Positions 16,356-25,852 of a stretch of DNA of 43,401 nucleotides are shown here, in pieces. The DNA is taken from assembly GCF_001294335.1 (NCBI RefSeq), contig NZ_LGKG01000166.1:1-43401 (forward strand), read 5' to 3'. The notes under the pieces were generated by a model, which was given only the letters and a program-made list of their open reading frames with translations, was not told where the DNA came from and made no database searches. The position numbers and the translations under genes were made by a program. Origin of the DNA: Streptomyces chattanoogensis (GTDB taxonomy: Bacteria; Actinomycetota; Actinomycetes; Streptomycetales; Streptomycetaceae). Position 1 is the stretch's first letter; every line of letters begins with the position of its first letter.

Positions 16356-17459
16356 CTACGGGGACGGGGGCGCGGCGAGTACGTCCGCCAGCGCCGCCAC
16401 GAACCGGTCCGTGGTCGCCGGGTCCCGCACCGCCAGCCGCAGCCACTCCGGGCCCAGCCCGGGGAAGGTGTCGCCCCGCCGCACCGCGAAGCCGCGCGCC
16501 CGCAGCCCGGTCCGTACGGCCGCCGCGTCCGGCAGCCGGATCAGCACGAACGACGCCTCGGCCGGCCCGACCGCCCGCAGCGCGCCGAACTCGCCCAGCC
16601 GGGCCAGCAGATGGGCCCGGTCCCGGGCGATCTCCTCGGCCGCCGAGGCCGCCTCCGCCAGCGCCCGCGGCGTACAGCACGCCTCGGCCGCGGCCAGCGC
16701 CGGGCTGGAGACCGGCCACAGCGGCTGCGCCCGCTCGAGCGCGGCGACGGTGCCGGGCCCGGCCAGGACATAGCCGATCCGCAGCCCCGCCAGCCCCCAC
16801 GTCTTGGTGAGGCTGCGCAGCACGACCAGCCCCGGCAGATCCCGGCGCCCCGCCAGCGACGCCCGCTCCCCGGGCACCGCGTCCATGAACGCCTCGTCCA
16901 CCACCAGCGTCCGGCCGGGCCGTGCCAGCCCGGCCAGCGCCTCGGCGGGGTGCAGGACGGAGGTGGGGTTGGTGGGGTTGCCGACGACGACCAGATCGGC
17001 GTCCTCGGGAACCGCGTCCGGGTCCAGCCGGAAGCCGTCGCGCTCGCTCAGCAGCACCCGCTCCACCTCGTGCCCGGCGTCCCGGAGCGCCGCCTCGGGC
17101 TCGGTGAACTGCGGGTGCACCACGACCGGCCGACGGGCCGGCAGCGCACGCGCGAGCAGGACGAACGCCTCCGCGGCGCCCGACGTCAGCAGCACCTCCT
17201 CCACCGGCACGCCGTGCCGCGCGGCGACCGCCCGGCGCGCCGCCCGGCCGTCCGGATACGCGGCGAGGCCGTCCAGCGACGCGGCGATCTCCGCCTTCAG
17301 CCACGCCGGGGGAGTACCGGCCCGGACATTGACCGCCAGATCGGTGAGGTCCCCCGCCTGTCCCGGACCGCCGTCCGCACCCCGTACCTCGGCATCGCCG
17401 TGATGCCGCAGATCCGGCTCATGGGGCGCCGCGGCCCCGGAGTCAGCGAGCGCCCGCAT
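16356..17459 (-). CDS. cobC: Threonine-phosphate decarboxylase-like aminotransferase CobC
   Basis: A 367-residue class I/II PLP enzyme. In cobalamin synthesis this family makes (R)-1-amino-2-propanol phosphate, the linker between corrin ring and nucleotide loop. Conserved features: AVNVRAGTPPAWL and YPDGRAARRAVAARHGV at the N-terminus, LLTSGAAEAFVLLAR, the NPTNPTSVL cofactor-Asn region, LVVDEAFMDA, and the Schiff-base lysine in RSLTKTWGLAGLRIGY. The first ~40 residues look non-conserved. It is the last gene of the cluster and overlaps the CbiX-like gene by 17 bases. Confidence 0.9.
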   Translation of the reverse strand: MRALADSGAAAPHEPDLRHHGDAEVRGADGGPGQAGDLTDLAVNVRAGTPPAWLKAEIAASLDGLAAYPDGRAARRAVAARHGVPVEEVLLTSGAAEAFVLLARALPARRPVVVHPQFTEPEAALRDAGHEVERVLLSERDGFRLDPDAVPEDADLVVVGNPTNPTSVLHPAEALAGLARPGRTLVVDEAFMDAVPGERASLAGRRDLPGLVVLRSLTKTWGLAGLRIGYVLAGPGTVAALERAQPLWPVSSPALAAAEACCTPRALAEAASAAEEIARDRAHLLARLGEFGALRAVGPAEASFVLIRLPDAAAVRTGLRARGFAVRRGDTFPGLGPEWLRLAVRDPATTDRFVAALADVLAAPPSP

Positions 17460-18345
17460 GACCGTCCCGGTCCCCGGCGGACGCCTGCCCCGGTACGCCG
17501 CCGGTGTCCCGGGCGTCCCCCGCCGCCGCCCGGGACCCGTCCGGCACACCGCCCGCCACCGTCTCGCGGTAGCGCTCCATGACCACCTCGGCCACCTCGG
17601 CCGGCGTCCCCAGCACCCCGGCCCCCAGCACCTGGGTGCGGGGATGCACCGCGGCCCAGCCCTCGGTCTGCATCCGCAGCCGGTCCAGCAGGCCGCCGGG
17701 GAAGAAGAAGTACGGCAGGACCACGATGCGGCCCGGAGCGCCGGCGGACGTTGCCGCCGCGGCCAGCGCCGTGCACCGGTCGAGCCCGGCCGGCACATCG
17801 GGCGCCGCCTGCGTCAGGAACGCCGTCTCCACCCCCGCGAAACCCCGCCCCTCCCACAGCAGCCGCGCGGCCCGTACCACCTCGGCGTTGGCGTACGGAT
17901 CGCTCGTCCCGCGCCCCACCAGCAGCACCGTCGTACGCGCCCGGTCCTCCGGCCGCCGCGCGCCGCCGCCCAGCGCCTCGTCCAGCCGCCGCTCCAGCAC
18001 CTCGAGCAGCCGGGGGTGCGGGCCCAGCTCGGCGGCGCAGGTGTAGCCGAGCCCGGGGTGGCGCTCGGCCGCCCGCGCCAGCGCGGCGGGCAGCGTCTCC
18101 CCGGCCGCCCCGGCCGGGGCCAGCAGCAGCGGTACGACGGCGAGACGGCTCGCGCCCCGCCCGGCGAGCTCGTCGACGGCGTCGCCCAGCGGCAGCGGCG
18201 AGTCCGGTGTGCCGAAGAACCCGCCGGCGACCGGTACTTCCGGATGCCGGGCGGCGAGCACGCGCACCAGCGCGCGCAGGGCCTCGGCCCCGCCTTCGTC
18301 ACGGGTGCTGTGACCGGCTATGAGCAGTGCGGGTGGGGTGGTCAC
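17443..18345 (-). CDS. CbiX/SirB-like sirohydrochlorin chelatase family protein
   Basis: About 300 residues with two tandem CbiX half-domains. The first begins LLIAGHSTRDEGGAEALRAL (metal-site His) and includes VVPLLLAPAGAAGETLPAAL; the second begins TVLLVGRGTSDPYANAEVV and includes VVLPYFFFPGGLLDRL. In the second half the equivalent His is replaced (GRGTSD). The family inserts cobalt or iron into sirohydrochlorin. With a large cobaltochelatase subunit in the same cluster, its role here could be sirohaem or a cobalt-handling function. GTG 18345 has AGGAG five bases upstream and is preferred to the longer frame. The C-terminal ~35 residues are low complexity. Confidence 0.85.
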   Translation of the reverse strand: MTTPPALLIAGHSTRDEGGAEALRALVRVLAARHPEVPVAGGFFGTPDSPLPLGDAVDELAGRGASRLAVVPLLLAPAGAAGETLPAALARAAERHPGLGYTCAAELGPHPRLLEVLERRLDEALGGGARRPEDRARTTVLLVGRGTSDPYANAEVVRAARLLWEGRGFAGVETAFLTQAAPDVPAGLDRCTALAAAATSAGAPGRIVVLPYFFFPGGLLDRLRMQTEGWAAVHPRTQVLGAGVLGTPAEVAEVVMERYRETVAGGVPDGSRAAAGDARDTGGVPGQASAGDRDGHAGAR

Positions 18346-18508
18346 TGGGTCTCCTTGGTACCGGGTGTCGCGGTGGGGCGCCTTGTCGCCGATGACCGTC
18401 GTCCGCCGATCCGGGCCGCGGCGGGGCGGGTTGGGGGAGGTCATGACGATATCGGCACCGGGGGCGGGGGCGGCGGGGCCTCCCCTCCTACCAGCGGTAA
18501 CTGCCCCC
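18346..18508 (-). other. Intergenic gap within the cobalamin cluster
   Basis: A 163-bp gap between the cobE-like and CbiX-like genes, the only sizeable break in the cluster. I looked for a second cobalamin riboswitch and saw none of the conserved boxes. It may hold an internal promoter; the Shine-Dalgarno of the CbiX-like gene is at its 3' end. Confidence 0.5.
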
Positions 18509-18940
18509 TCATCCGTTACTGCGCGGTACGGCCAGCGCGCAGGTCGCCCCCGCCGGCCGCCCCCGCGGCGCCGACTTCCGCTTGCCGGCGATCAGTTCGC
18601 CGCCCGGCCCCGCGGCCAGCAGCGCGGCCGCCTCGGCGACGCTCGGCGTCCCGACGGCGGCCGCCGCGGCCCCCGACGGATCCGGCACCCGTACGGCCGC
18701 CAGCGCCCGGGCCGGATACGTCCACAGCGGCACCCCGAGCCGCCGCGCCGCCCCGGTCAGCCCCGGCTCGGCCGCCTTCGCCGTCACCGTCGCCAGCGCC
18801 AGGACCGGCCGGCCGGTACACCCCGCCGCCGCGACCGCATCCGCGATCAGGTCCACGACCTCGGCCGCCGGGACACCGCGGCGCGCCCCCACCCCGACGA
18901 TCAGGGGCGCATCGGCGTCCACGGCCGTCCGGCACCTCAT
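18509..18940 (-). CDS. cobE: CobE / CbiG C-terminal domain protein
   Basis: A 143-residue protein equal to the stand-alone CbiG C-terminal domain (CobE). The conserved N-terminal strand is LIVGVGARRGVPAAEVVDLI, followed by the typical LALATVTAKAAEPGL and VPLWTYPARALAAV, and AEAAALLAAG in the C-terminal half. CbiG/CobE members take part in corrin ring contraction and C20-fragment handling; the exact role of stand-alone CobE is not settled. The ATG at 18940 overlaps the cobB stop as ATGA (18937-18940), so translation is coupled. Confidence 0.85.
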   Translation of the reverse strand: MRCRTAVDADAPLIVGVGARRGVPAAEVVDLIADAVAAAGCTGRPVLALATVTAKAAEPGLTGAARRLGVPLWTYPARALAAVRVPDPSGAAAAAVGTPSVAEAAALLAAGPGGELIAGKRKSAPRGRPAGATCALAVPRSNG

Positions 18941-20316
18941 CGCACGACGGGCGCCCCGGCCGCCGCGCTCTCCACCAGCCGCCCGGCCAGCGACGGCTCG
19001 GCCGCCCAGTGCACATGCAGATACGAGGCGTGCACCCCGCCGCTGACAAAGCCCTCCACCCGCCGCTCGGGATGGGTCAGCCCCCACGCCGGGGACGCGC
19101 CCGCACCCGGCTCCAGGGCCGTGCGGTGGAACTCATGGCCGCGCACCCGTGTGCCGGCCACCGCCACGGCGTTGTCCGCCAGCGCCACCGCCTCCCGGTA
19201 GCCCAGCGTGAGCCGCTCCGTCATCCGGGCGTCGGCCGGCAGCACCCCGCACATCGGCTTCCCGTCTATCGAGCGGGAGAGGTACAGCAGCCCGGCGCAC
19301 TCGGCGGAGACCGGCGCCCCGGAGGCGGCCAGGCGGGCCACCGCCGCGCGCAGCGGCGCGTTCGCCGACAGATCCGGTGCATACACCTCGGGGAAGCCGC
19401 CGCCGATCACCAACCCCCGGGTACCGGGCGGCAGTTGCTCGTCCCGCAGCGGGTCGAAGGGGACCACCTCGGCGCCCGCGGCGGTCAGCAGCTCGGCGTG
19501 TTCGGCGTACGAGAAGGTGAAGGCGGCGCCGCCCGCGACCGCGATCAGCGGCCGGTCCCCGGACGTGCGGGCCCGCACCGCGGCCGCCGGATCCCAGGGC
19601 GCGTCCGCCAGCCGGGGCACCCCGCGCGCCAGCGCCAGCAGCGCCTCGAGGTCGCAGCCCTCGCGCACCCGCGCGGCCAGCTCCCGTACCGACTCCACCG
19701 CCTCGGCCCGGCGCTCGGCCACCGGCACCAGGCCCAGATGCCGCGACGGCGTACGCGCCTGCTGCGTCCGCCGCAGGGCGCCCAGCACCGGCACCCCGGA
19801 CGACCCCATCGCCTCGCGCAGCAGCTCCTCATGGCGGTCCGAACCGACCTTGTTGAGGATCACCCCGGCCAGCCGCACCTCCGGGTCCCAGGACGCGAAG
19901 CCGTGCACCAGGGCGGCCACCGACCGGGACTGCGACGAAGCGTCCACCACCAGCACCACCGGCGCCCGCAGCAGCTTCGCGACCTGCGCCGTCGAGGACA
20001 GCTCACCCATGCCCGACGCCCCGTCGAACAGCCCCATCACGCCCTCGACCACCGCGAGATCCGCGCCCGCCGCGCCGTGCAGGAACAGCGGCGCGATCCG
20101 GTCCGGGCCGCACAGATAGGCGTCCAGATTGCGGCCGGGGCGGCCGGTGGCCAGGGAGTGGTAGCCGGGGTCGATGTAGTCGGGCCCCACCTTGTGCGGC
20201 GAGACCGCAAGGCCCGCCTCGGCGAACGCCGCCATCAGGCCCGTGGCGACGGTCGTCTTGCCCGCGCCGGAGGACGGCGCGGCGATCACCAGGCGGGGGA
20301 CCGTGGTACCGGTCAT
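18937..20316 (-). CDS. cobB: Cobyrinate / hydrogenobyrinate a,c-diamide synthase CobB
   Basis: A 459-residue two-domain amidase using ATP and glutamine to amidate carboxylates a and c of the corrin ring. The N-terminal dethiobiotin-synthetase-like domain has the P-loop APSSGAGKTTVATGLM and KVGPDYIDPGYH. The C-terminal class I glutaminase domain has the nucleophile Cys in SAECAGLLYLS (about residue 340) and GGGFPEVYA before it. Length is normal. It lies 7 bp after cobO and overlaps the cobE-like gene by four bases. CobB and the chelatase together suggest the aerobic-type order (hydrogenobyrinate diamide before cobalt). Confidence 0.95.
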   Translation of the reverse strand: MTGTTVPRLVIAAPSSGAGKTTVATGLMAAFAEAGLAVSPHKVGPDYIDPGYHSLATGRPGRNLDAYLCGPDRIAPLFLHGAAGADLAVVEGVMGLFDGASGMGELSSTAQVAKLLRAPVVLVVDASSQSRSVAALVHGFASWDPEVRLAGVILNKVGSDRHEELLREAMGSSGVPVLGALRRTQQARTPSRHLGLVPVAERRAEAVESVRELAARVREGCDLEALLALARGVPRLADAPWDPAAAVRARTSGDRPLIAVAGGAAFTFSYAEHAELLTAAGAEVVPFDPLRDEQLPPGTRGLVIGGGFPEVYAPDLSANAPLRAAVARLAASGAPVSAECAGLLYLSRSIDGKPMCGVLPADARMTERLTLGYREAVALADNAVAVAGTRVRGHEFHRTALEPGAGASPAWGLTHPERRVEGFVSGGVHASYLHVHWAAEPSLAGRLVESAAAGAPVVR

Positions 20317-20323
20317 CGTGCGT

Positions 20324-20932
20324 TCACCACTCGATGCCCCGCTGGCCCTTCTGGCCCGCGTCCATCGGGTGCTTCACCTTCGACATGTCGGTGACGAGAT
20401 CCGCGAACTCGACCAGCTTCTCCGGGGCGTTGCGGCCGGTGATGACGACGTGCTGGGTGCCTGGACGGTTGCGCAGCACCTCCACCACCTCGTCGACGTC
20501 GATCCAGCCCCAGTGCAGCGGGTAGGCGAACTCGTCGAGCACGTACAGCTTGTACGTCTCGGCGGCCAGGTCGCGCTTCACCTGCTCCCAGCCCTCGCGG
20601 GCCTTCTCCTCGTTGTCCGTGTTGTCGCCGTGGAGGCCGCGCTGCACCCACGACCAGCCCTCGCCCATCTTGTGCCAGGCGACGGTGCCGCCCTCGCCGG
20701 AGGCGCCGAGGACCTTCAGTGCGTTCTCCTCGCCGACCTTCCACTTCGCCGACTTCACGAACTGGAACACCCCGACCGGCCAGCCCTGGTTCCAGGCGCG
20801 CAGCGCCAGCCCGAAGGCCGCCGTCGACTTGCCCTTGCCGATGCCCGTGTGCACGAAAACCAGCGGGCGGTTGCGGCGCTGGCGGGTGGTGAGTCCGTCG
20901 TCCGGTACGACGGTCGGTTGTCCCTGCGGCAT
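20324..20932 (-). CDS. cobO: Cob(I)yrinic acid a,c-diamide adenosyltransferase CobO
   Basis: A 202-residue CobA/CobO-type adenosyltransferase that attaches the 5'-deoxyadenosyl group to cobalt using ATP. The P-loop is VHTGIGKGKSTAAFGLALRA, followed by FQFVKSAKWKVGEENAL, the WSWVQRGLHGDNTD region and LDEFAYPLHWGWID with the acidic Walker-B-like residues. It ends KGQRGIEW, as in family members. The start ATG shares one base with the chelatase TAA (TAATG at 20930-20934). Confidence 0.95.
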   Translation of the reverse strand: MPQGQPTVVPDDGLTTRQRRNRPLVFVHTGIGKGKSTAAFGLALRAWNQGWPVGVFQFVKSAKWKVGEENALKVLGASGEGGTVAWHKMGEGWSWVQRGLHGDNTDNEEKAREGWEQVKRDLAAETYKLYVLDEFAYPLHWGWIDVDEVVEVLRNRPGTQHVVITGRNAPEKLVEFADLVTDMSKVKHPMDAGQKGQRGIEW

Positions 20933-23034
20933 TACGCGGCCCTCCGATTGCCTTGAACGGTGTGTTTGCCCTCGACGGTGTGTTTGCCCTGGACGGTGTG
21001 GACGAGCGCGGAGACGCTGTCCGCGCGCAGCTCGTCGAGGGTGACGGCCGTGCCCGCCAGCTCCCGGGCCAGCCCGGCCGCCAGCCCCAGCCGTACGGGC
21101 CCGGCCTCGCAGTTCACCACGACCGAGGCGGTGCCCCCGGCGGCCAGCAGACGCGCCGCACGGGCCGCCTGCCGCACCGGCTCCGGGCCGCCGGTCGCCC
21201 GCCCGTCGGTGACGACCACCAGCAGCGGACGGCGCGAGGGGTCCCGCATCCGCTCCACCCGCAGCACCTCATGGGCCTTGAGCAGGCCCGCGGCCAGCGG
21301 CGTACGGCCACCGGTGGGCAGCGACTCCAGCCGGACGGCGCCCGCCTCCACCGACGAGGTCGGGGGCAGCGCCAGCTCGGCGTCCTTCCCCCGGAAGGTG
21401 ATCAGACCGATCTTGTCGCGCCGCTGGTACGCGTCCAGCAGCAGCGAGAGCACCGCGCCCTTGACCGCGCTCATCCGCTTGCGCGCCGCCATCGACCCGG
21501 ACGCGTCCACGACGAACAGGACCAGATTGCCCTCCCGTCCCTCGCGCACCGCCTCGCGCAGATCGTCCCGGCGCACCACCAGCCCCCGCCCGCTGCGACC
21601 GCGCGCCCGCTGATGCGGCGCCGCGGCCTGCACGGTCGCCGCCAGGTGCAGCCTGCCCAGGGCGCCTTGGGGACGCCGGGCCCCGGTCGTCCGGCCGTGC
21701 GCGGTACGGGCCCGGGAGCGGCGGCCGTCGGCCCCCTCGCCCAGGCCCGGCACGTCCAGGCGGCGGGTGCGGAACGGCTCGGTGGCACCGACGGCGGCCT
21801 GCTGCGCACCAGGTGCGGCGGCGGGCTGTTCGGGGAGCGGCGCCGGGGCGTCGCCGCCGTCCGGCCCGGGCTCGGCGGACGGTGTCTGCTCCGGCGCCTG
21901 CTGCCCGCGGTCCTGCGGCGGCACACCCCCGGGACCGGGCCCGTCCGGCCCGCCCTCGGGCCCGTCCGGCCCGTCGTCCGGCCCCTGCGGCCCCTCCGGC
22001 CCGGGGCCGTCGTCCCCGTCCGCCCCGCCGGACTCCTCCAGCACCTCGTCGAGCTTGTCCTCGTCGAGGCCCGGCGCATCGAAGGGATTGCGGCGCCTGC
22101 GGTGCGGCAGCGCCAGCAGCGCCGCCTGCCGCACATCCTCGGCCAGCACCTCGGACCGCCCCGCCCACGCGGCCAGCGCCGTCGCCGTACGGGCCATCAC
22201 GATGTCCGCCCGCATCCCGTCCACCTCGAACGCGGCGCAGGTCGCGGCGATCTGGCGGAGCGCCGTGTCGCCGAGCCGGACGGACGGCAGCAGATCCCGC
22301 GCGGCGACGATCCGCTCCCGCAGCGCCGCCTCCTCGTCCGCCCAGCGCGCGGCGAAGGCGGCCGGATCGTCGTCGTACGCCAGCCGGCGCCGTACCACCT
22401 CCACCCGCTGCTCCGGCTCCCGGGAGGCCGCGACCTCGACGGTCAGCCCGAAACGGTCGAGCAACTGCGGCCGCAGTTCGCCCTCTTCGGGGTTCATGGT
22501 GCCGACCAGGAGGAAACGGGACGCATGCCGTACGGAGACGCCCTCGCGCTCCACGTAGGAGGCGCCCATGGCGGCGGCGTCGAGCAGCAGGTCGATCAGG
22601 TGGTCGTGGAGCAGATTGACCTCGTCCACGTACAGGATGCCGCGGTGCGCGTCCGCCAGCAGGCCCGGCTCGAAGGCCTTCACGCCCTCCGCCAGCGCCC
22701 GCTCGATGTCGAGCGCACCGACGAGCCGGTCCTCGGAGGCGCCCACCGGGAGCTCGACCATACGGGCCGGGCGGGACGCGGCCGGCGCGGCCTCGTGCGG
22801 GCCGTCGGGGCACTGCCCGTCGGGCGCCGCGGGGTCGCAGCTGAAGCGGCAGCCCGCCACCACGGGCACCCCGGGCAGCAGATCCGCGAGCGCCCGTACG
22901 GCGGTGCTCTTCGCTGTGCCCTTCTCGCCGCGGACGAGAACGCCGCCCACCGCGGGGCTGACGGCGTTCAGCAGCAGCGCCAGCCGCAGGTCGTCCATGC
23001 CGACGACGGCGGTGAACGGGTACCGGGTGCTCAT
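20932..23034 (-). CDS. Fused ChlI/ChlD-type chelatase subunit (AAA+ and vWA), probable cobaltochelatase partner
   Basis: 700 residues. The N-terminal AAA+ ATPase has Walker A in [15 protein letters not shown] (about residues 35-47), Walker B in [14 protein letters not shown], and the sensor region [21 protein letters not shown] Pro/Gly/Asp-rich acidic linker (about residues 320-420) leads to a C-terminal vWA domain with the MIDAS motif DASGSM near residue 507. This joins the I and D subunits of Mg-chelatase-type machines in one protein; in actinobacteria it is thought to power CobN, which is not in this window. The very C-terminus carries an 18-bp DNA repeat. It overlaps cobQ (ATGA) and cobO. 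Confidence 0.88.
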   Translation of the reverse strand: MSTRYPFTAVVGMDDLRLALLLNAVSPAVGGVLVRGEKGTAKSTAVRALADLLPGVPVVAGCRFSCDPAAPDGQCPDGPHEAAPAASRPARMVELPVGASEDRLVGALDIERALAEGVKAFEPGLLADAHRGILYVDEVNLLHDHLIDLLLDAAAMGASYVEREGVSVRHASRFLLVGTMNPEEGELRPQLLDRFGLTVEVAASREPEQRVEVVRRRLAYDDDPAAFAARWADEEAALRERIVAARDLLPSVRLGDTALRQIAATCAAFEVDGMRADIVMARTATALAAWAGRSEVLAEDVRQAALLALPHRRRRNPFDAPGLDEDKLDEVLEESGGADGDDGPGPEGPQGPDDGPDGPEGGPDGPGPGGVPPQDRGQQAPEQTPSAEPGPDGGDAPAPLPEQPAAAPGAQQAAVGATEPFRTRRLDVPGLGEGADGRRSRARTAHGRTTGARRPQGALGRLHLAATVQAAAPHQRARGRSGRGLVVRRDDLREAVREGREGNLVLFVVDASGSMAARKRMSAVKGAVLSLLLDAYQRRDKIGLITFRGKDAELALPPTSSVEAGAVRLESLPTGGRTPLAAGLLKAHEVLRVERMRDPSRRPLLVVVTDGRATGGPEPVRQAARAARLLAAGGTASVVVNCEAGPVRLGLAAGLARELAGTAVTLDELRADSVSALVHTVQGKHTVEGKHTVQGNRRAA
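20957..21000. repeat. 18-bp tandem repeat at the 3' end of the chelatase gene
   Basis: Two near-identical 18-bp units (20957-20974, 20975-20992; differing at one base) and a partial third, each starting ACGGTGTGTTTGCCCT. They encode TVEGKH and TVQGKH repeats in the last ~20 residues. Being a multiple of three, the expansion keeps the frame. Confidence 0.85.
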
Positions 23035-24605
23035 GTGGTGCGCCCTCCTTCAAGGGAATCGCTGTGGTCGGACGCGTCAACAGGGCGGGGCGCCCCCGGA
23101 GGCACGAACGGCAGCCCCTCCGGCACCCCCTTCTCGATCAGCCGCAGCAGCGCGTCCGTGTCCGCGTGCTCCTCGATCAGATCGCCGAGCCGGTCCAGCT
23201 GTTCCTCGCGCAGTGCGCCGAAACTGGTGTCCGGGGCCGGTACGAACGCCCGGCCCGCGTCGGCGGCCACCCGGCGCAGGAACGCCCGCCGGAAGGCGTC
23301 GCTCTCCAGGGAGCCGTGCCAGTGGGTGCCCCAGACGGAGCCGACCCGGCAGCCGTCCAAGAACGCCTCTTCACCCCCTGCCACTTCGGCCACGCCATGG
23401 TGGATCTCGTACCCCTCCACCGGCTCGCCCAGCGCCTCGCCGACCGGCCGGGCGAGGGTCTTCTCCGCCGCGAACCGCACCCGCACCGGCAGCAGCCCCA
23501 GCCCCCCGACCGTCCCCGCCTTCGACTCGACCTCGTCCTCGATGCGTTCGCCCAGCATCTGGAATCCGCCGCAGATGCCCAGCACCGGGCGCCCCTCCGC
23601 GGCCCGCCGGGCGATCGCGTCCGCCAGTCCGCGCTCGCGCAGCCACGCCAGCGCGCGGACGGTTCCGCGGGTGCCGGGCAGCACCACCAGGTCCGCGTCC
23701 GCCAGCTCCTCGGCGCGGTCCACGAAGCGCACCACCACACCCGGTTCGGCCGCCAGCGCGTCCACGTCCGTGAAGTTGGACATCAGCGGCACGGCACACA
23801 CCGCGACCCGCAGGACGTCCGCGCCGTGCGGCGGTGCGACCACCGACTCGCGGACCGCCCCGCGCAGGGACACCCGCAGCCCGTCCTCCTCGTCGATGCC
23901 GAGCCCGTGCGCGTACGGCAGCACGCCCAGCGTCGGCCGTCCGGTCAGCTGCCGCATCATCTCCAGTCCGGGCTCCAGCAGCGTCACATCGCCCCGGAAC
24001 TTGTTGACGAGATACCCCGCCACCAGCTCCTGATCCTCCCGGGACAGCAGCGCCGTGGTCCCGAAGAAGGAGGCGAAGACGCCGCCGCGGTCGATGTCGC
24101 CGACCACCACGACCGGGATGCGGGCCGCGCGGGCGATGCCCATGTTGACGATGTCGGTGCGGCGCAGATTGATCTCGGCGGGGCTGCCGGCGCCCTCGCA
24201 GATCACCGCGTCGTGGGTACGGCGCAGTTCGGCGAGGCAGTCGGTCACGGTGCCCAGCAACTGCTCCTGCCGCCCCGCATGGTAGCCGCGGGCGCTCAGC
24301 TCACCCACCGGCTTCCCCAGCAGCACCACCTGGCTGCTGCGGTCGCCGCCCGGCTTCAGCAGTACCGGGTTCATCAGCGCGGACGGTTCGACGCGGGCGG
24401 CCGCGGCCTGCATCGCCTGCGCCCGGCCGATCTCCGCGCCCTGACGCGTCACGAACGAATTCAGCGACATGTTCTGGGCCTTGAAGGGGGCCACTTTCAC
24501 CCCCTGCCGGGCCAGCCAGCGGCAGATGCCCGCCGTCACCACGCTCTTGCCCGCATCCGACGTCGTACCGGCGACCAACAGGCCGCCGCCGACCGTCCCG
24601 CTCAT
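23031..24605 (-). CDS. cobQ: Cobyric acid synthase CobQ
   Basis: A 524-residue ATP- and glutamine-dependent amidase that adds the four amides at b, d, e and g to adenosylcobyrinate diamide. The N-terminal domain starts with [19 protein letters not shown], then [17 protein letters not shown] and [19 protein letters not shown] sequence. The C-terminal glutaminase domain carries the nucleophile in [15 protein letters not shown] (about residue 340). I chose ATG 24605 (MSGTVGGG) with AGGA upstream; it overlaps the cobD stop (24602-24605, ATGA). Length is slightly above 480-510 because of a C-terminal extension. Confidence 0.95.
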   Translation of the reverse strand: MSGTVGGGLLVAGTTSDAGKSVVTAGICRWLARQGVKVAPFKAQNMSLNSFVTRQGAEIGRAQAMQAAAARVEPSALMNPVLLKPGGDRSSQVVLLGKPVGELSARGYHAGRQEQLLGTVTDCLAELRRTHDAVICEGAGSPAEINLRRTDIVNMGIARAARIPVVVVGDIDRGGVFASFFGTTALLSREDQELVAGYLVNKFRGDVTLLEPGLEMMRQLTGRPTLGVLPYAHGLGIDEEDGLRVSLRGAVRESVVAPPHGADVLRVAVCAVPLMSNFTDVDALAAEPGVVVRFVDRAEELADADLVVLPGTRGTVRALAWLRERGLADAIARRAAEGRPVLGICGGFQMLGERIEDEVESKAGTVGGLGLLPVRVRFAAEKTLARPVGEALGEPVEGYEIHHGVAEVAGGEEAFLDGCRVGSVWGTHWHGSLESDAFRRAFLRRVAADAGRAFVPAPDTSFGALREEQLDRLGDLIEEHADTDALLRLIEKGVPEGLPFVPPGAPRPVDASDHSDSLEGGRTT

Positions 24606-25558
24606 CGGGTCCTGCCTTTCCGTCGTACCGCGGCGCACGCAAGTCGTCCCGCCACCGTCGTCACCAGCGCCAGCACGCTCACCCGGCGCGAGAGCCGCAC
24701 CGCCCGCTCAATATCCGCCACAGCGGGCGCCCACGCTCCGCCGTTGAGCACCGGACGGTGCTCGACCCGCCCGCCGTACGCCAGCGTGCCGCCCAGCCGG
24801 ATGCCGAGCGCGCCCGCGAACGAGGCCTCCACCGGGCCCGCGTTGGGGCTCGGATGCGCGCCGCCGTCCGCCCGCCAGGCCCGCAGCGCACCGCGCCGGT
24901 CGGGGCCCGCCGCAACGGTGAGCGCGGCGGTCAGCCGGGAACCCGGCCAGCCGGCGACATCGTCGAGACGGGCCGATGCCCAGCCGAACCGGCGGTAGCG
25001 CGGCGACTTGTGGCCCACCATCGCATCCAGGGTGTTGACGGCACGGAACGCCACCAGGCCGGGCACACCGCCCAACGCGCCCCATACCAGGGCGCCGACC
25101 ACCGCGTCCGAGGTGTTCTCGGCGACCGACTCCACCACCGCGCGGGCCATCTGCGGCCCGTCCAGCGCCTGCGGATCCCGGCCGCACAGATGCGGCAGCC
25201 GCTCCCGCGCCGCGTCCAGGTCGCCCGCCGTCAGCGCACGGCCGACCGCTCGCGCCTCCCGGCCGAGCGAGGTGCCGCCGAGGACGGCCCAGACGGTGGC
25301 CGCGGTCAGGGCGATCCGGGCCGGGGGGTGGCGTACGGTGCGCTGCAGGAGTGCGGCCGCGGCGGCCGCGCCGCCCGCGCACAACACCGCGTGCGCCGCC
25401 CCGTATCCGCGATGGTCGCGCCACAGACGGCGCTCGAGCGCGCCCGCGGCCCGGCCGAACGCGGCCACCGGATGGCCGCGCCGGGGGTCCGCCGCGAGCA
25501 GGTCGCCGAGAAAGCCGAGGGCCGCGCCGCACGCATATCCCGCGTGTTCGCCGCGCAT
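24602..25558 (-). CDS. cobD: Adenosylcobinamide-phosphate synthase CobD (CbiB)
   Basis: A 318-residue integral membrane protein of the CbiB/CobD family that attaches aminopropanol (phosphate) to adenosylcobyric acid. Conserved features: [21 protein letters not shown] near the N-terminus, [36 protein letters not shown] in the middle, and an [18 protein letters not shown] block. ATG 25558 is forced: an in-frame TGA lies five codons upstream and no other start lies between. It has no Shine-Dalgarno of its own; a 23-codon leader ORF ends four bases before it. It is the first structural gene of the riboswitch-controlled operon. Confidence 0.94.
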   Translation of the reverse strand: MRGEHAGYACGAALGFLGDLLAADPRRGHPVAAFGRAAGALERRLWRDHRGYGAAHAVLCAGGAAAAAALLQRTVRHPPARIALTAATVWAVLGGTSLGREARAVGRALTAGDLDAARERLPHLCGRDPQALDGPQMARAVVESVAENTSDAVVGALVWGALGGVPGLVAFRAVNTLDAMVGHKSPRYRRFGWASARLDDVAGWPGSRLTAALTVAAGPDRRGALRAWRADGGAHPSPNAGPVEASFAGALGIRLGGTLAYGGRVEHRPVLNGGAWAPAVADIERAVRLSRRVSVLALVTTVAGRLACAAVRRKGRTR

Positions 25559-25562
25559 CGGA

Positions 25563-25634
25563 TCAGGCCGCCGTCAGGCCTCGGAGGGACACGGCGACGG
25601 CAGGGCGCGGGCATCTCGAACGGCGGCCGGGCAT
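25563..25634 (-). CDS. Putative 23-aa leader ORF between the B12 riboswitch and cobD
   Basis: ATG 25634 has GAGGA (minus strand, 25644-25648) nine bases upstream, and the ORF reads 23 codons starting MPGRRSRCPRP and ending RGLTAA. Its TGA ends four bases before the cobD ATG. Because cobD has no Shine-Dalgarno, ribosomes finishing this ORF could restart on cobD. The Shine-Dalgarno lies just after the riboswitch hairpin, where it could be exposed or hidden. Whether the peptide is made is unknown. Confidence 0.5.
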   Translation of the reverse strand: MPGRRSRCPRPAVAVSLRGLTAA

Positions 25635-25651
25635 GGCGATATGTCCTCACT

Positions 25652-25667
25652 CAGGGTCCGCGCCCTG
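25652..25667 (-). other. Hairpin in the riboswitch expression platform
   Basis: CAGGG (25652-25656) pairs with CCCTG (25663-25667) around a six-base loop. It lies between the aptamer and the leader ORF Shine-Dalgarno, so it may belong to the switching structure. Confidence 0.5.
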
Positions 25668-25678
25668 GCTCGACGTGA

Positions 25679-25852
25679 CGGCGACGAGAGTCTCCTGGCT
25701 CCCGGATCGGCGTTTCCCCCGGCCTTCCAGCCCGTACGCGGCGGCCCTGCGGGCATCCGCGCGGCGGACCGTGGCCGTCGCTGGAGGAACGCTCCCCGGT
25801 GACAGTGGCGGGACCGCGCCGGATTCGCACCGGACTTCCTCTGCTGTCGCCG
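25679..25852 (-). ncRNA. Cobalamin riboswitch (AdoCbl aptamer)
   Basis: On the minus strand the conserved core reads CCGGTGCGAATCCGG, then GCCACTG (25803-25809), and the B12 box AGCCAGGAGAC (25690-25700). The closing helix P1 is formed by CGGCGAC (plus 25846-25852) and GTCGCCG (plus 25679-25685). It precedes cobD and the downstream operon, which adenosylcobalamin should repress. With a Shine-Dalgarno just downstream and no T-rich terminator, translational control is more likely than termination. Confidence 0.95.

Noticed and set aside
18346..18508. Possible second cobalamin riboswitch before the CbiX-like gene
   Set aside because: None of the conserved B12-box or GCCACTG core elements is present.
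25306..25650. Minus-strand open frame starting beside the riboswitch
   Set aside because: It overlaps cobD in another frame and has a shadow-like composition; the shorter leader ORF at 25563-25634 has the better ribosome site.
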